Assembly (NCBI GenBank): GCA_030141605.1
Contig: JAQGDQ010000162.1
Location: 1 to 64,000, forward strand
Direction of reading: 5' to 3'
Origin: Tubiluchus corallicola
Lineage: Eukaryota > Priapulida > Priapulimorpha > Priapulimorphida > Tubiluchidae
Length of the DNA stretch: 64,000 nucleotides
The position numbers and the translations under genes were made by a program. Below are positions 25,701 through 51,222 of the stretch, piece by piece (position 1 is the first letter of the stretch; the number at the start of each line of letters is the position of its first letter). Under the pieces are notes generated by a model. The model saw only the letters and a program-made list of their open reading frames with translations, was not told the DNA's origin and did not search any database.

Positions 25701-28133
25701 CAAAAAACAAATTACTGATTTTATTGACAAGATACAGTAATTTACACTTTTGTTTAGTTAACGAGGAATAACGTAGTGCTACGAATGCTCTGATTATTTT
25801 TTAAAACTGCATGCTACGTTATCTAAGCTTGTTTCAATTGACTTACCGTTAAAATTGCTATCACCGTGGGAGATCTAATTTACAAGTTTTATACAGCGTT
25901 ACTGCTAATGCAAGCTCTGTGCGCAATAAGATAGCATGTAAGTGATGCAAAATTTCAAGACAAATTTTTTAAGCTTCATTCATAAATCGTGTTTGCTTAT
26001 CCTTCATAAAAGGATTAATAATTACAGTCAGTAATTTTATTTTATTAACAAGCAATTATAAACTTAATATTATATATTAACACTTGTGGAATTTTATTAT
26101 CTTCTTACTTTTTGAAAACTGTTTTTCTAGTATCTAACGATGAATTGCGTTTTAAACGAATTTACGTTATCTCTCTCATAATTTATTTCAGATTACGTGA
26201 TTAATTTGAATGTACAAAAATCATAATGTTCTCTTTGCTTTTGTTTTGATGCGCAATAATTATGCTTATTTTCTAGGCATCTACTTTTGAGTCAGTGAAT
26301 TTCTCATTTTGTACAAGAAAATTGTCGCCAAATAACCAAAATTAATCATTCTTTTTTGCATACCACACATTATTGTTGGTTGGTCTTCTAGTTTTTAATT
26401 AAGCCTTACTGAGCCTGATCAGTAAGTCAATCTCGTGGATAAGATACCACTCTTAATGAATAGACTGTTCTTAATAACTAACTAAATTATTATTAACCCA
26501 ACTTTGGTCCACACCCACGAGCGCCACACCTATGAACGCAATAACGTGGCTCTACCTTTTATTGCTAAAACGACCTCCATTGAAAAAATGCTTATAAAAA
26601 ACCTACAAAATGATTCTCGGCAGTCATATGCATTTTCATGAAACTTATTCTCTTTATATTCGTTTGCATAAATGTACTCTTTTCGAGCAAGCCTCGAAAC
26701 ACACTTTATGTGGTAAAATAATACGAAAAGTCAAAATGGAATTATGTTATTAATAGCTCTGTGATGTCATTGAATAAATAGTGCCCGTTTATAACGCTAA
26801 ACTTAAAAGTACTGCAAATTATGTCAGTTCATAATATGACTTTGAAGAGTCCTGAAGGCTATTTTTTTATCAAGCTTCTTGTGTGAACTTTTCTCCTGCA
26901 CGTTATAATTATTATCACGATGTGAAGCCATTTCGCGTGGCGATCAGCAACATCGCTGAAGCCATTTTGTGCAAGCCTGCCGCCGGGAGGCAGGCTATCA
27001 GCTGTCAATATACCTGACTGATACAAGTGTCTCACCGCCCAGGGCTTCTTTACACACCCTGCGTTTGTGTGCATTCAGCTAATATTTCGCTGTCATGCTC
27101 AATGTCAAAGATATAGAAATTTTGCTCAGCCAACTCGGTGCAAAATCGTCCAGCAATTTTTCTTTTATTCTGAGCAACTGTTTTTGCCAGTTTTATTTTG
27201 CACTTGCAACCGTTTGCACTTTTACAGCTAAGTTTTCATGAACAACCACGAAAACCAAGAGATGCCCTTTGAACAGCTCACTGGGACTGGATGTTGTCAC
27301 TGTGATATTCAAAATGGCGGTCAAAATTAAAGATGGCCGCTGATAAACGGGGAACTATTGTAGTAAATGCGTTGCAATCATCCAGTGTTCTACAATTCTA
27401 ATAAAAAGCGTCCTTGAATGTGATACAAAGTAAACAAACCAAAATACGTCGTAAGCCAATATCATCTTGTCAGAGAAGCGTCCACTTTGAACAATTTTTG
27501 CGTTTGTCATATTGTTTTTGGTTTTTGGACGCTGTGTAGTCGGCTTGTGTAAATGTGCAAGACGACTCAAACGTTACAGAGCCATACTACATACACGTTT
27601 TCATTACAGGAAGCGGGCAGATCCAGTTGTGGCAGTTTCTTTTGGAACTTTTGTCCGACAGCACGAATGCCAACTGCATCACATGGGAGGGAACGAATGG
27701 TGAATTCAAACTCACCGACCCAGACGAGGTCGCCCGACGGTGGGGCGAGCGAAAGTCAAAACCCAATATGAATTACGACAAATTAAGTCGTGCGCTGCGA
27801 TACTATTACGACAAAAACATTATGACAAAGGTGCATGGTAAACGCTACGCGTACAAATTTGATTTCGCTGGACTGGCCCAGGCCAGCCAACCCACCACAG
27901 ATCCAACTACCTATAAATATCAGTCAGACTTGTTCATGTCAAGTTATCACCATACCGCACCAAAACTGAATTTTGTCAGCCCTCATTCGGGCATACCCAC
28001 GTCGTCTCCTAGCTTGTTTGCCAGTCCAGGAACTTACTGGTCCAGTCCAGGAACGAATATCTACTCTGGACATGCGATGACGCATCATCCGCCACACATG
28101 ACGTCACCGTTGGGCAGTTATTATACAGCGTGA
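19788..28133 (+). CDS. ERG: ERG/FLI-family ETS transcription factor (5' end uncertain)
   Basis: Three exons join in frame: 19788-19856 (69 nt, phase 1 at both ends), 25032-25079 (48 nt) and 27610-28133 (524 nt, stop TGA). The first reads [10 protein letters not shown]..., like the ERG segment before the ETS domain. The second encodes [16 protein letters not shown], the ERG/FLI signature DPYQILGPTSSRLANP, and has the same 48-nt size as in vertebrates (from memory). The third begins [10 protein letters not shown] and carries the whole ETS winged-helix domain, with recognition-helix residues [20 protein letters not shown] and the [13 protein letters not shown] end. The C-terminal tail finishes PLGSYY plus two residues, as in FLI1. 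ETS factors bind GGAA/T cores in the nucleus. Pointed-domain and other 5' exons are not visible here; they lie upstream or were missed. The family call is firm; ERG versus FLI1 is not meaningful outside vertebrates. Confidence 0.95.
19857..20180. promoter_or_regulatory. Candidate intronic enhancer after the first ERG-like exon
   Basis: The first 300 bp of the intron are markedly more GC-rich and complex than the rest. They contain a forkhead-like TGTAAATA, Sox-like AACAATG and GAACAAAAG, and an E-box CACGTG near 20177. This is compositional and motif evidence only. Confidence 0.25.
20181..25031. other. ERG-like intron with a second complex block
   Basis: Mostly AT-rich. The stretch 22200-22560 stands out for balanced composition and clustered homeobox/POU/forkhead-like sites (AATTAG, TTTGCATAA, TGTTTGTTAA) and a GGCCGCGGCC palindrome. 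It could be a regulatory element; the 63-codon frame inside it (22214-22405) has no recognised domain. A hairpin-like pair occurs near 22071-22120. Confidence 0.3.
25495..25985 (+). repeat. Dispersed repeat family, copy 1 (in ERG-like intron)
   Basis: Shares ordered blocks with 48815-49275 and 58630-58870, all in the same orientation: AGAAAAGG...TTTAAAGTATGTCCC, AAAGTTATATTACTTAG, GAAAGACTT, then ACTGATAAAACGTCAC...GTGCATCACTGA, and a TTTTAT...GACAAGATACAGTAA block. The copies are well diverged. No conserved open frame is shared, so this is probably a non-autonomous element. Confidence 0.65.
25986..27609. other. Last ERG-like intron, 3' part
   Basis: AT-rich intron. Two YY1-like sites (AAAATGGCGG at 27311 and AAGATGGCCGC near 27330) lie about 280 bp before the ETS exon. 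The acceptor is TTTTCATTACAG at 27609. Confidence 0.4.
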
Positions 28134-28839
28134 TGTACAGAAGTGTATCATAGGTGTATACAGTATTATTATATAGTGCAATATAATGCGAAATTGATGC
28201 CATATAAAAATATGACGTCACTATTGATACTAGTCGCTTGATTCAGGTGTGAACGAAGCTTTATGAACAATGTTGTTGTAACTATGATGATAGTAATTTC
28301 GCTCGTGGGGAAACCCGAAGGAGCAGCCGCATTGAGTAAAATATTAAATTAATGGTTGACAAAACAAACTGGTGGCCATTAAGATTAAAAGCACGTGTTA
28401 TCTCTTGCCTAGCGCTTAACGGAGGAGCGGGCAATAACCGACAAGTCACCATGTTTGGTCGTGCAAGTTAATGAACGCCTAGAATGCTTAGTTGCTTAGT
28501 AACTGGATGGGTGAGCAACTGGAACACTGTTCCTGGTGATTAATTAAAGGAAGTGTACATCCATACGAATGTGGCTAAAACCCTTCTACCAATTCAGCGA
28601 CTCATCTCACTCGATGATAATAATAAGCGAGGGTTCCGGTCCTTCTACAAACCTCAACATTGATTGTAGCCCCAGCCGTTGAGTGCTGGATCATGGCTTG
28701 CTTTAACGGTTCTAAAAACTGTTTGAAAGAATTACTAATTCATTCAGCGTCGATTCGATTTTTACTGTGCAGAACACAAAATTACTCGTGATGTAATGTC
28801 ACACATAGGAAATCAGTTTTTACTACAAACGTTAATAAA
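28134..28839 (+). terminator. ERG-like 3' UTR and candidate poly(A) signal
   Basis: The first AATAAA after the ETS stop codon is at 28834-28839, giving a 3' UTR of about 700 nt. No competing downstream gene start is visible before it. Confidence 0.5.
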
Positions 28840-31177
28840 ATAGAACTAATTTATTTATTTGTTAGTAGGATCACATTGTTGGATGGTAGTGATTATTTGT
28901 CTAAAATGAAAGTACGAACCCTCGGATGCCAAAGTTTTTTTAATTTATTTTTTTGCAATACTAATAATTTATGACAATGGACGGTGTAACAGATTGTATA
29001 TTCTTCTATTGTTTGCTTAATCACGTTGCAAAATTTGGTACAGAGTAAGATTAATAAACTCCGAGCACACAAGCTATTTTCTGACCGGTTTCTGATGCTT
29101 TCAACGCGTGTGAACAGCACCACGGTCTTTCTAACTAGTCGATACATTTCACTAAATTAATCAGTCAAGCTGTTAGTGAAAATAATTATCTCTGCTACAG
29201 AAAAACATTTTTGTCTCATTTTCACCTATTGTAGTTTAAACATAAAAGCAAGTGTTCACACTTAGGTGGCTTTTTTCAGTCTTTTAGTGTGAACCAGGCA
29301 TCACTATTTTTTCTGTTCGTTAATAGAAACCACTTCTTTTTACAGACATCATCAATATTAATCCTTTTCATAACAGCACATGTATTTCGTTTTGTCTTCT
29401 AAAACCGGCTTCCAACTACGGCCATCTGGCGAGCACTTCTTCACTATTTCAAACTGTTAGTTATAATTATTCAGTTTCGATTGGTTTTAGAATTTGTTGA
29501 TTGGACCTAAAGTAAAGTGAGATGCTAAAGCGAATAATAATTTACCAGCTTAAACCACAGGCAACCAGTTTAAACAGTAATAGTAATATAATTATGGAAA
29601 TGTGACACTGTCATGCAAACTTCGAGGTATGGCAATGTAAATTTTGATGTAAAAATGTCGATTATCTCTTTGTTTAATATAATACACTTTGTGACAATAT
29701 TACTTGATGTTGGTGTTTTAATTCAAGAAAATGGCATCTGACTCTGCACAACATGATGAAGTATGAATACCGCCAATTCCAGTACCCATAACGAGTGACT
29801 AAAATCAAATTTTGGCTAAAGTTTGCAATGCCCCACACACGAAATTAGTTCATGAAGTGGATTGGATTAGGCTTAGGATTAGGATTAATGTTAGGGTTAG
29901 GCTAGGGTTAGGTTAAGATTAGTGTTTGGGTGGGGAATTGTAAACTCATTCTCAGATTTTTACGAGCAAAAATGATTCTTGACGATAGTTTTGCCATTTT
30001 GTGAGTCGCCTGTAAAAATGACTGCTAGTTGTCTTTGTTTTTTGTTCTGCTGAAATATTGTTTCTTGTGTTTCATAAGTTGTGGAATACGCCTGCCAGCC
30101 TGCTAGGTTGCCCACAGTAAACTTACAGTGGAAGACTCTAAGAGTATAGAAAAGATGCATTCTGCAGCTCTATTAATTATTAATGGTAACTTAACCTATG
30201 AAGACGCCCTTAGCTACCACAAACTAAAAACTCTAGTTGAGAAAGTTGTAAAAAACTATTTTCTGATTTGCAAAAAGATTCTTATAGTCTAAACTATCTA
30301 CTTCCCCTCCACAGACTAAGCGTCACAGCACTAGAAACACCACCAAGTTTAAATTAGCTCTAATCAAAACTGTACGATATAAAAAATTCTATTCCCTACT
30401 GCTTAAGTGTCAATGATTATTCATTTATACTTTGCTAATCACTGCATTCACTGAAATTACCCTAATTTTGTTCAGGTCTTTGCTCAAATTCTGCTTAGTA
30501 AACTTAAACTGCGTGTTCGCAATTTTATATGTGTGCGGTTCCAATTTTAGAAGCTTTTTATTAACTGTATGTTTAGAGTAATTTTTATCAACCTTGCTGT
30601 AAAGTTTGCCTGAACTTACCCAGCATCTAAGTCACGGGTGTCAATGTTAATAAATATTAGCAAAATTGTCTGGCAACACAGCAAGTAACACGGGTTGTGG
30701 TGCACCACTGCACTTAATTAGCTGCCCTAATACAACGCGGCAGATTAAAGCACTATTCTGTGATTCAAGCAACACTTCTGACTTATGAAGACGCTAAATT
30801 TTGAAAATTCCACGCATTTAATGTCGACAAGTTAATTAGCAACATGACAATCCCCTGACAATTTGACAAAAGAAAGTTATTGAGTTTTAAAACGTTTTTA
30901 TCCAACCACATTTTAAATATGTTATGAATCATGAGTAAAATTTTGATTGAAAGGTCTATAGCAGTCTTTTTTCTCGGGTAATTTATTTGCACATTAGGAC
31001 AAAAAATCATAAAGGTTTTCCTAAATTTTCTTTTCCAAGTTTAGAGCTTATAGTTTGGTTGTGTTACTTTGGAATTTCAACATCACCAATCAGTCAATTT
31101 TGTGAGACTTTCGGGTTTTCTGTGACTATAAGTCAGTGAATTTATATGAACAAATTACTGAGTGCAGTAATAAATCG
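28840..31177. other. Intergenic, with degenerate telomere-like repeats
   Basis: No gene is recognised. At 29864-29931 there are about ten degenerate TTAGGG/TTAGG units (for example GTTAGGGTTAGGCTAGGG). The rest is AT-rich unique-looking sequence with only short random frames. Confidence 0.5.
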
Positions 31178-31775
31178 TCAGCGAGACAATTTATTAATAA
31201 GTGAATAATTTTCTATATATATAAACATTTTTCTGTGACGATAGTGAATAAAAATTTTATTTATTTTAATGCTGACGATGAGTAAAATGAATTTATTAAA
31301 TACGTTAGATATTGTTATCGGCTCTGTTCTCACTGTATTCCTGGATGTTTTCTTTCTCTGTGAGTAGACCACTTCCAATAGATAAGTGAACTTACTTTGG
31401 AAATCGCTTATCTGTCTCAAATGTAAAGAAACTATTATTGTTATTATTTTGCTGTAATTGAAAAGTGCTGCAGAAGTGTCATTTGAATGAAGGGGCTGCA
31501 ACAAACTTTTATGTAAGGTTGATCAACATTTCAGGTGTTATTAGCCAACAGTTATTTATCTCTGCTTATTTCTAGTTTTCTGTTGATAACAAAATAATAC
31601 CACATCTGTATCCGAAATTGTTGTTTCGTTAAATTAATGATTTTCAAGTAAGTTAAAACTTGGTTGTACAATACTTTATCAAGTATTTTAGGGAAGCCTT
31701 GGACAAAAGAATCGGAATGAGGCCTGTAATTTGTTGTTTCATCCATAGGGCTGCTGAATTTTAAATAGCTATAAT
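31178..31775 (-). mobile_element. Degenerate non-LTR retrotransposon, RT fragment
   Basis: The minus frame from about 31775 to 31580 reads TNYRPHSDSFVQGFPKILDK, then VLYNQVLTYLK...LTKQQF. This matches the early reverse-transcriptase block NYRPISLL..FSKILEKVVYNRLL.YL....L...QFGFR of jockey/CR1-type LINEs, recalled from memory. A stop codon and indels follow. The next minus frame (31504-31178) has HSNDTSAALFNYSKII, plausibly the decayed HST..AL block. No catalytic YADD motif is seen, so it is a dead fragment. Confidence 0.6.
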
Positions 31776-31920
31776 CTATTCTCTACGTTAGCTACAAAAA
31801 TTATAGACAAAATTGACTTATTATAAGTACATTTTTCACGTTTGAGGAGTTATAGCGCTCCCCCAGACCCCCTAGCTAGTTGCACGGGTTGTCCCAGGAC
31901 CCACTGCATGCCACTGATTA

Positions 31921-32170
31921 TATGTATAAACAACGTCTGCTTATAGTATGTCAACTTGTTCTTACCATTGTCTACAATTATTCATAAAGTCTTACAATGT
32001 GTGGCTTGTTTTTAATTTTAATTTTTTTTATTTTACAACTGTTTTGTCCAAAGGTTGTAAAATAAATATGTTTAAACTAAAAACAAGTCACACAAATGAC
32101 ATTACGAATCATTGTAGACAATGGTAAGAACAAGTTGACACACTATAAGCAGATTTTGTTTGTACACATA
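31921..32170. repeat. 250-bp fold-back element with ~90-bp inverted arms
   Basis: The left arm (31921 to about 32020) is nearly complementary to the right arm (about 32070-32170), including the shared 27-nt block from GTCAACTTGTTCTTACC through ATTGTCTACAAT. An inner perfect 13-bp pair (32027-32039 with 32054-32066, TTTATTTTACAAC) leaves a 14-nt loop, so almost the whole element folds on itself. No coding capacity; MITE or fold-back type. Confidence 0.85.
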
Positions 32171-32199
32171 ATACAAGAAAAATAATGCCACAGAATGCA

Positions 32200-32209
32200 A
32201 GAGAGAGAA

Positions 32210-32294
<85 letters not shown>
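32200..32294. repeat. (GA)n microsatellite
   Basis: A near-pure GA dinucleotide run of about 95 nt, lying between the 250-bp fold-back and the inverted zinc-finger copy. Frames through it (Arg-Glu or Ser-Leu repeats) are artefacts. Confidence 0.95.
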
Positions 32295-32296
<2 letters not shown>

Positions 32297-32297
32297 A

Positions 32298-32926
32298 TAT
32301 GAGTCATCACATGTTGTCTGTATGGCTTAACTGTAACCCACAACTGCCCCATTCAACCATGCCGGACAGCTCAATTGCTTCTACTCTGCTACAAGAGCGC
32401 ATATGATTTATTAGACACTCTTTACTACTGTACAAGCGTCCACACACATCGCACGGAAATTTTCCAGTATGCAGCGGAATATGTTTCAACAGATACTTTT
32501 CCTTCGCAAACTTTTTCGGGCAGACATCACAGGTGAATCAAAATATCTTCTCGAGATTTTTTTGCTAAGCAAACGTGTGTTTGTAATGAGTACTTGCACG
32601 AGTACGACTTACCGCACAAGTCGCACTTGAAAATGCCTGCATGTTTCTGTGCATGTATCCTCAACAGTTTCCATGTTTTGAATCTTTGTGACAATGTGAC
32701 ACACTCATTACTACATTCGTGCTCCTCAAGTGCGGTTTTTGAGCGGAAACTCTGCCGGCAAGACTCGCAGTGATGGCCGTTGCGATGCACGTGTAAATGT
32801 TTGTGAAGTCGCGAAAAACTGGTAAATTTCGTCCCGCAGATACCGCACGTCAAACTAGTCTTGCTATAGGCAAGGGTGAAGATCTAGACTTTCTTTCCTT
32901 GCGTAAACCTTACCGCACTCGGAACA
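32298..32926 (-). pseudogene. Broken inverted copy of PRDM15-like zinc-finger exon segment
   Basis: The minus strand matches 60199-60877 of the PRDM15-like terminal exon almost base for base, including synonymous positions. It covers finger segments from CSECGKVYARKESL to the RQHMMTH finger. It is disabled by a 1-nt insertion (CCTTGCCTATAGC for CCTTGCTATAGC), a net 42-nt in-frame loss after EEHECSN, an extra A before CTCGAG, and a 10-nt deletion near GGGTTACAG. No start, PR domain or flanking intron sequence is copied. Because the source is internal to a single exon, retrocopy and DNA duplication cannot be told apart. High identity implies a recent event. Confidence 0.92.
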
Positions 32927-35439
32927 CTTAAAAGTTAACTGCTCTTGGCAAGGCAGATAGTCGGTTGATTATTTAATTAATTCATAATTATTTATTACTG
33001 TGAATTAGCTGTAAATGGAGAACAAAAATAGTCTAATTAGGCGTAATTAAATAGTCGCTATGGAGGCTAAAAAGTAAAATTATCTGATTTTGAAAATGAA
33101 CAGTTGTTTACATACTTTGGTTTGCAATAGAGTGTACATAAAAAACAAGCAACGAAAAACAAAGCAAAACATACCTAACAACTAAACTAAAATGGCGTTT
33201 GTGCAACTTGTAGATATGGATGTGTTTGAGGGGCGGGGTGCGGAATAAATGAAAACGGTTTGTATTGTTTTCAATGCACCAGATTAATGCTGCTGCGGAT
33301 GCGTTATTCTTTTTCTGCAGCTGTTTCCTGTTGTTTTTCCCCGTAGGCTGTTCCGCAACTAGAAAGCGGATCCACAAGTTGCATAAACCTCACTTAAAAG
33401 TGAAAAATAAAAACGGATGACCACTTGACAATATCGCTACGTATCTAGGAGTAGGACACATATTATCAGACAGTGCAAAAAAGTACGATGATATTCCTAA
33501 TCGTGTTACGCTCTGGAGTACTTAAAAAAACAACAAAAAACACGTTTTCTTGCACAATTTTTTTGGGTAGGCCGAATTGTTCCATTATATTGACCTTACT
33601 AAAAATAAAATAACTCAATAAAATACCATGCAATCGAAAAATCTTCCTTAACAATAGGCGAACGAGAACACTTCGCTGCAGTTTCAAAAGTGAACTTCAA
33701 AATAGATAGGCGTTTGTTAACTTCAGTTGCCGATAAATGGCAGATCATAATTAACTCAAGTTTTCATAATAATTACGTTAAAATTTAGCCGTGATGAAAA
33801 GCAGTTACGATTCTAGTTGCGAGCCAAGTTGTTACCTGACAACATCTGCGTTGATTTTTTAGTTTTTTTTTCACGTTCACGATAGGTGTAATTCTATCAC
33901 AGTCTGTTACGGTGATACCATATAAAATTTTTAAATAGTACATAATCTTAGAAAAATTAAGTCCAATGACTGTAAAGTCTTTAATAAAGGCTTTCTATTC
34001 ATCCAGTACATTCAATTCGCCAGCATTGTTTTCTGTAGGTCAGTGTAGTCAACAGCTAAATAATCAGATATTCCCAAAGTAAGAAGGATAAGCATTCAGA
34101 GACGCATTACGCGAGTGATATACCTGCTAACAGATGGCGCAACATGTTTATAACATAGCATCTAAAATATGTCAAAACGTTCACTGATGTCTATCTTAAT
34201 TAGTACACGCTGGTCGCTGGCGTACCGTAACGTCGTTGTAACGTTGTACATGTTTGTATATGTTATCATCAGTATCACGTGTAGCAAACATGTTTCAATT
34301 TAACCTCAATAACGTAGGCCTATCAAAACCTATACTCATATGTCCTATCATAATCATGTTTATGCCCGATCTGAGCGACCAAGCTAGAAACATGATTTCC
34401 ATTTAAAATAGCAATACTGAGGGCTTAACTGTTAGAATTTTATTAGTTTTTCGATTATGTTGGATTGTAGATTATAATACATGTAGTACCAAATTGATGT
34501 GGTTATTATAAGGCTCAATGCAAGCCAGATGAGAAATGTAGGCCCCGTGTCAAGCTACTTGTTAAGTATTTTCGTAATGCTTTCGAGCATGCATACATGT
34601 ATTGCAGTGTATTAACATTATTACATTTTGTAATATGCTAATAGGTAACAGAGCAGAACAAAAATGTAGAATTAAGGGCAACCCATATTTACGATCGAAA
34701 GACGTAATTAAAATAACTTATAAGCATCATTACTGACTACACCCATGCTGTTTAAAATTACCAAAAAAACACTTAGTCTAATAATTCCATTGCAAAAACT
34801 TATAGTTTCAAAGTTGAAATCCACAAAAACAAAATGATCACGAACTACAAATTGATGACTACAAAACTGGATAATCTTAATGAAAGAAATTAGCATTGTT
34901 TTAGTTTTTGATAATAAAAAACATATCCTTAAAAACAAGCGTGCATAGTCTAATATTACGAATCCGGCGCTAGATATTATAATTAAGTGCACTAAATAAT
35001 AAGAGAACACCCACTACTCTATGCATTCTTCACGTGTTTATTTTTTGTCCTAAAGGGGAAACGATAACAAAAAGAGTCTTCCAGATGGATACGACTTATT
35101 TAGTTCAATTACATACATATGGGCCAAATTCAGTCTTTTCCATAACTATTGCGAAATCAGAATTCGAACTGCGTCATAACTCTAAGCTGTGCCAGTTTGC
35201 TTACTTAGTACGAGATAACGTGGGCTGCCAGGCCTAGGTGCACCATGACTCCATGAGCCATGAGCTGCTACGTTTCGGATTCGGAAATCTAATGTATTGC
35301 ATTTGTAATACAATGAAACTTTTCTTTGTAGCAACATGAATCAGAATAATGAAATGAACATTTTGGATTCACAGAAAATAATATTAGCTGTCATTCTGAA
35401 AATATTATGGAACTATATTTTGTAAGCGGACTAATAAGA
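32927..35439. other. Intergenic, no gene recognised
   Basis: AT-rich; no domain-coding frames. A 47-bp block at 35381-35427 recurs in diverged form at 36394-36442 in the first PABPC coding intron. Confidence 0.45.
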
Positions 35440-35659
35440 ACTATAATAGGGTCACCGCGGTCACGGTGCAACCATCTTTCTTCGCGTTTAAATTTTTATA
35501 CGTGTATGTGTATATGTATATATATACCTGTACATGTATATACTCAACACAGCACGTGGACACAATTAATCGTGATAAAATAAAATACAAAAAAATTTAA
35601 AAACCATAAAAATCTATAAAAAGTATAAAATAGTTGGTGAAGTAGCAAAGAACGAAAAG
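35440..35659 (+). promoter_or_regulatory. Candidate PABPC promoter and untranslated first exon
   Basis: A TATA-like CTATAATAG (35441-35449) lies about 32 nt before an oligopyrimidine start, CTTTCTTCG at 35476, which would give a 5' TOP mRNA as known for PABPC1. An A-rich stretch at about 35575-35635 (runs of 4-7 A separated by C, T or G) lies within the proposed UTR. PABPC mRNAs are known to carry such A-rich autoregulatory sites. A strong donor AAAG|GTGAGT follows 35659, and the matching acceptor TTTTGCAG ends at 35898, nine bases before the ATG. Assignment of the start site is inference. Confidence 0.45.
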
Positions 35660-35901
35660 GTGAGTGCATGAATGAAATTTCACACATTGTGTTACATCAT
35701 TTCATCTGTTACTGATTGTTCTTAGAATTTTAAAGGAATAGTTGTATATTTAAATTACAAACTTAGTGTATTTGAATTTTGTTATGAGCTCGTACCGTGA
35801 CAGTTTATATTAGCTACAGAATTTGTAGGCTGTTAGTTTACACAATTGAAGCTTGTTGCTTAATGCCAAAATTAATTTTGTATGTTTGCATTTTGCAGTA
35901 A

Positions 35902-49663
<13,762 letters not shown>

Positions 49664-50057
49664 ACGTCATTAACGATGGAAAGAACCAACATTTGCTGCA
49701 TTGTTGAAGCAATACTTGACTTCGAGGATCGAAATACAAAAATACATGAAAGAGCCTGCCTATATGAATCAGCTTGGTGTTTATTAAGCACAGACGAGCG
49801 TTTCGACAGCCAAACAAAAATAAGCAATCAGTACATTTATGACACTACAAAAACTAGTAAGGTTTAATTTCTAGCACTGATAATGACAGTTGCTGTTGAA
49901 ATAATCGTCTGCACTTCATAAATACCGTGTTGCACTGCGAGAAAGGCAGATTGGAGCTTGGATTCGAAAAAAAGTAAATTTCAAATCCATTGTTACAAGT
50001 TTGGCTTCAAAAGTTTTGTGAAAGTGGGTTCCCTCCATCGTTAACCAGTAATCTTGA

Positions 50058-50063
50058 AATAAA
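50058..50063 (+). terminator. PABPC poly(A) signal
   Basis: AATAAA about 395 nt after the PABPC stop, the first in the 3' UTR. A later A-rich AATAATAAT run at about 50693 is not needed. Confidence 0.6.
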
Positions 50064-51180
50064 GATTATTAATGATTAAGTAGATATTGGTCTTGCTGCA
50101 TCACCAGCACATCCTCGTCACTAGTCCATCGATTCACACTAGAACAAAAGGCTGATAAACTTTAGGCAATTTGCTCTTTGCGTAAGTTTGTTTTTTTGCA
50201 AAAATTTCTCGCCTAGTTGAAGAAAACATAGCTTTAATTGCTTACTTTTTTTATAAAATGTGATTTTTGAACGCACCGTATCATTGGTCGCATTAAACAA
50301 AAAGCTGGTTTATTTTCATAACTGGCATGGGATGCTTCACTTTATTTTTCTATGCCGTTGTATATGCACGCTTGCAAGCATGACTTTTAACAGTTTCCTA
50401 ATTTTTGTTTATGCTCTAGCAAATTTCATTTACTGCGTGATTCATTGGACTAGGTATGTGGATGTAATATAGAACATGGTTTGAAAAAAAGAAAAATGTT
50501 TGTTAAAAATAGCAAAAATGTTTGTGAAAAGTAAAATGAGGAATGTTGAAGACTGCATACTTGCCAGGTTAAGACAGAGTTGTTCTCAAGTCTGTTTTGA
50601 AATTTTAGAAAATTTGGGTTTTGCAGAAGCTTGTCTGTTTTTTCCTAGCAAGTCTTGTGTCTTCTTGTAATGTGCGACTTTTGAAGTTTGAAATAATAAT
50701 AATAATAATACGTATTGTAACAAAAAGTTTTAACCAGTGGCGCCATTAGTCACTGAGCTTTATCACTAAAAAAGTATAAAAAATGTAAAATATGAAACAG
50801 AAATTAAAATTATTTTGTCAACCAAATCTCACCTCCCAACTCGCTTCTGCCAAAGTGATTTGGTTTGGAGGAACTGGGAGTGTTTGTGGGAGTTTACCAA
50901 GGCGTTGTTGAAAATCCTGCGCAAAACTGTTTCCCTTGACTTACCTCATGTTTAACAAACCACTTTGCCAATTCTATTGCAACACTGGGACAACAAAGAG
51001 ATTTCAAAGCCAAAGATGGCTTCCTTACATTCACTGCATGAAACACTGGGTACCAGTTTGTGCCGCCAGAATGCGGTCGAAGTCGATGATTTCCTTGTCC
51101 ACATCAAATTACATTCCCTGTAACATTTTATGGTACCTTAAATCAAAAAATGTGCTTTCCAATGCAGACATATCCAGTTC

Positions 51181-51222
51181 TTTATTCTTCGTAACAAATG
51201 GTCATTTGTTATGAAGAATAAA
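51181..51222. repeat. 42-bp palindrome, 19 of 20 arm bases paired
   Basis: TTTATTCTTCGTAACAAATG, a GT centre, then its near-exact reverse complement; the one difference is G-U compatible. Directly downstream, ATGGTCAAA(A/T)TTGTTGAGA occurs twice (51223-51241 and about 51258-51276), with a CCATAGA-TCAT-TCTATGG hairpin between the copies. Confidence 0.75.

Noticed and set aside
32143-32406. Ser-Leu and Arg-Glu repeat frames
   Set aside because: Artefacts of the (GA)n tract; only the fragment beyond 32298 on the minus strand has protein homology, and it is broken.
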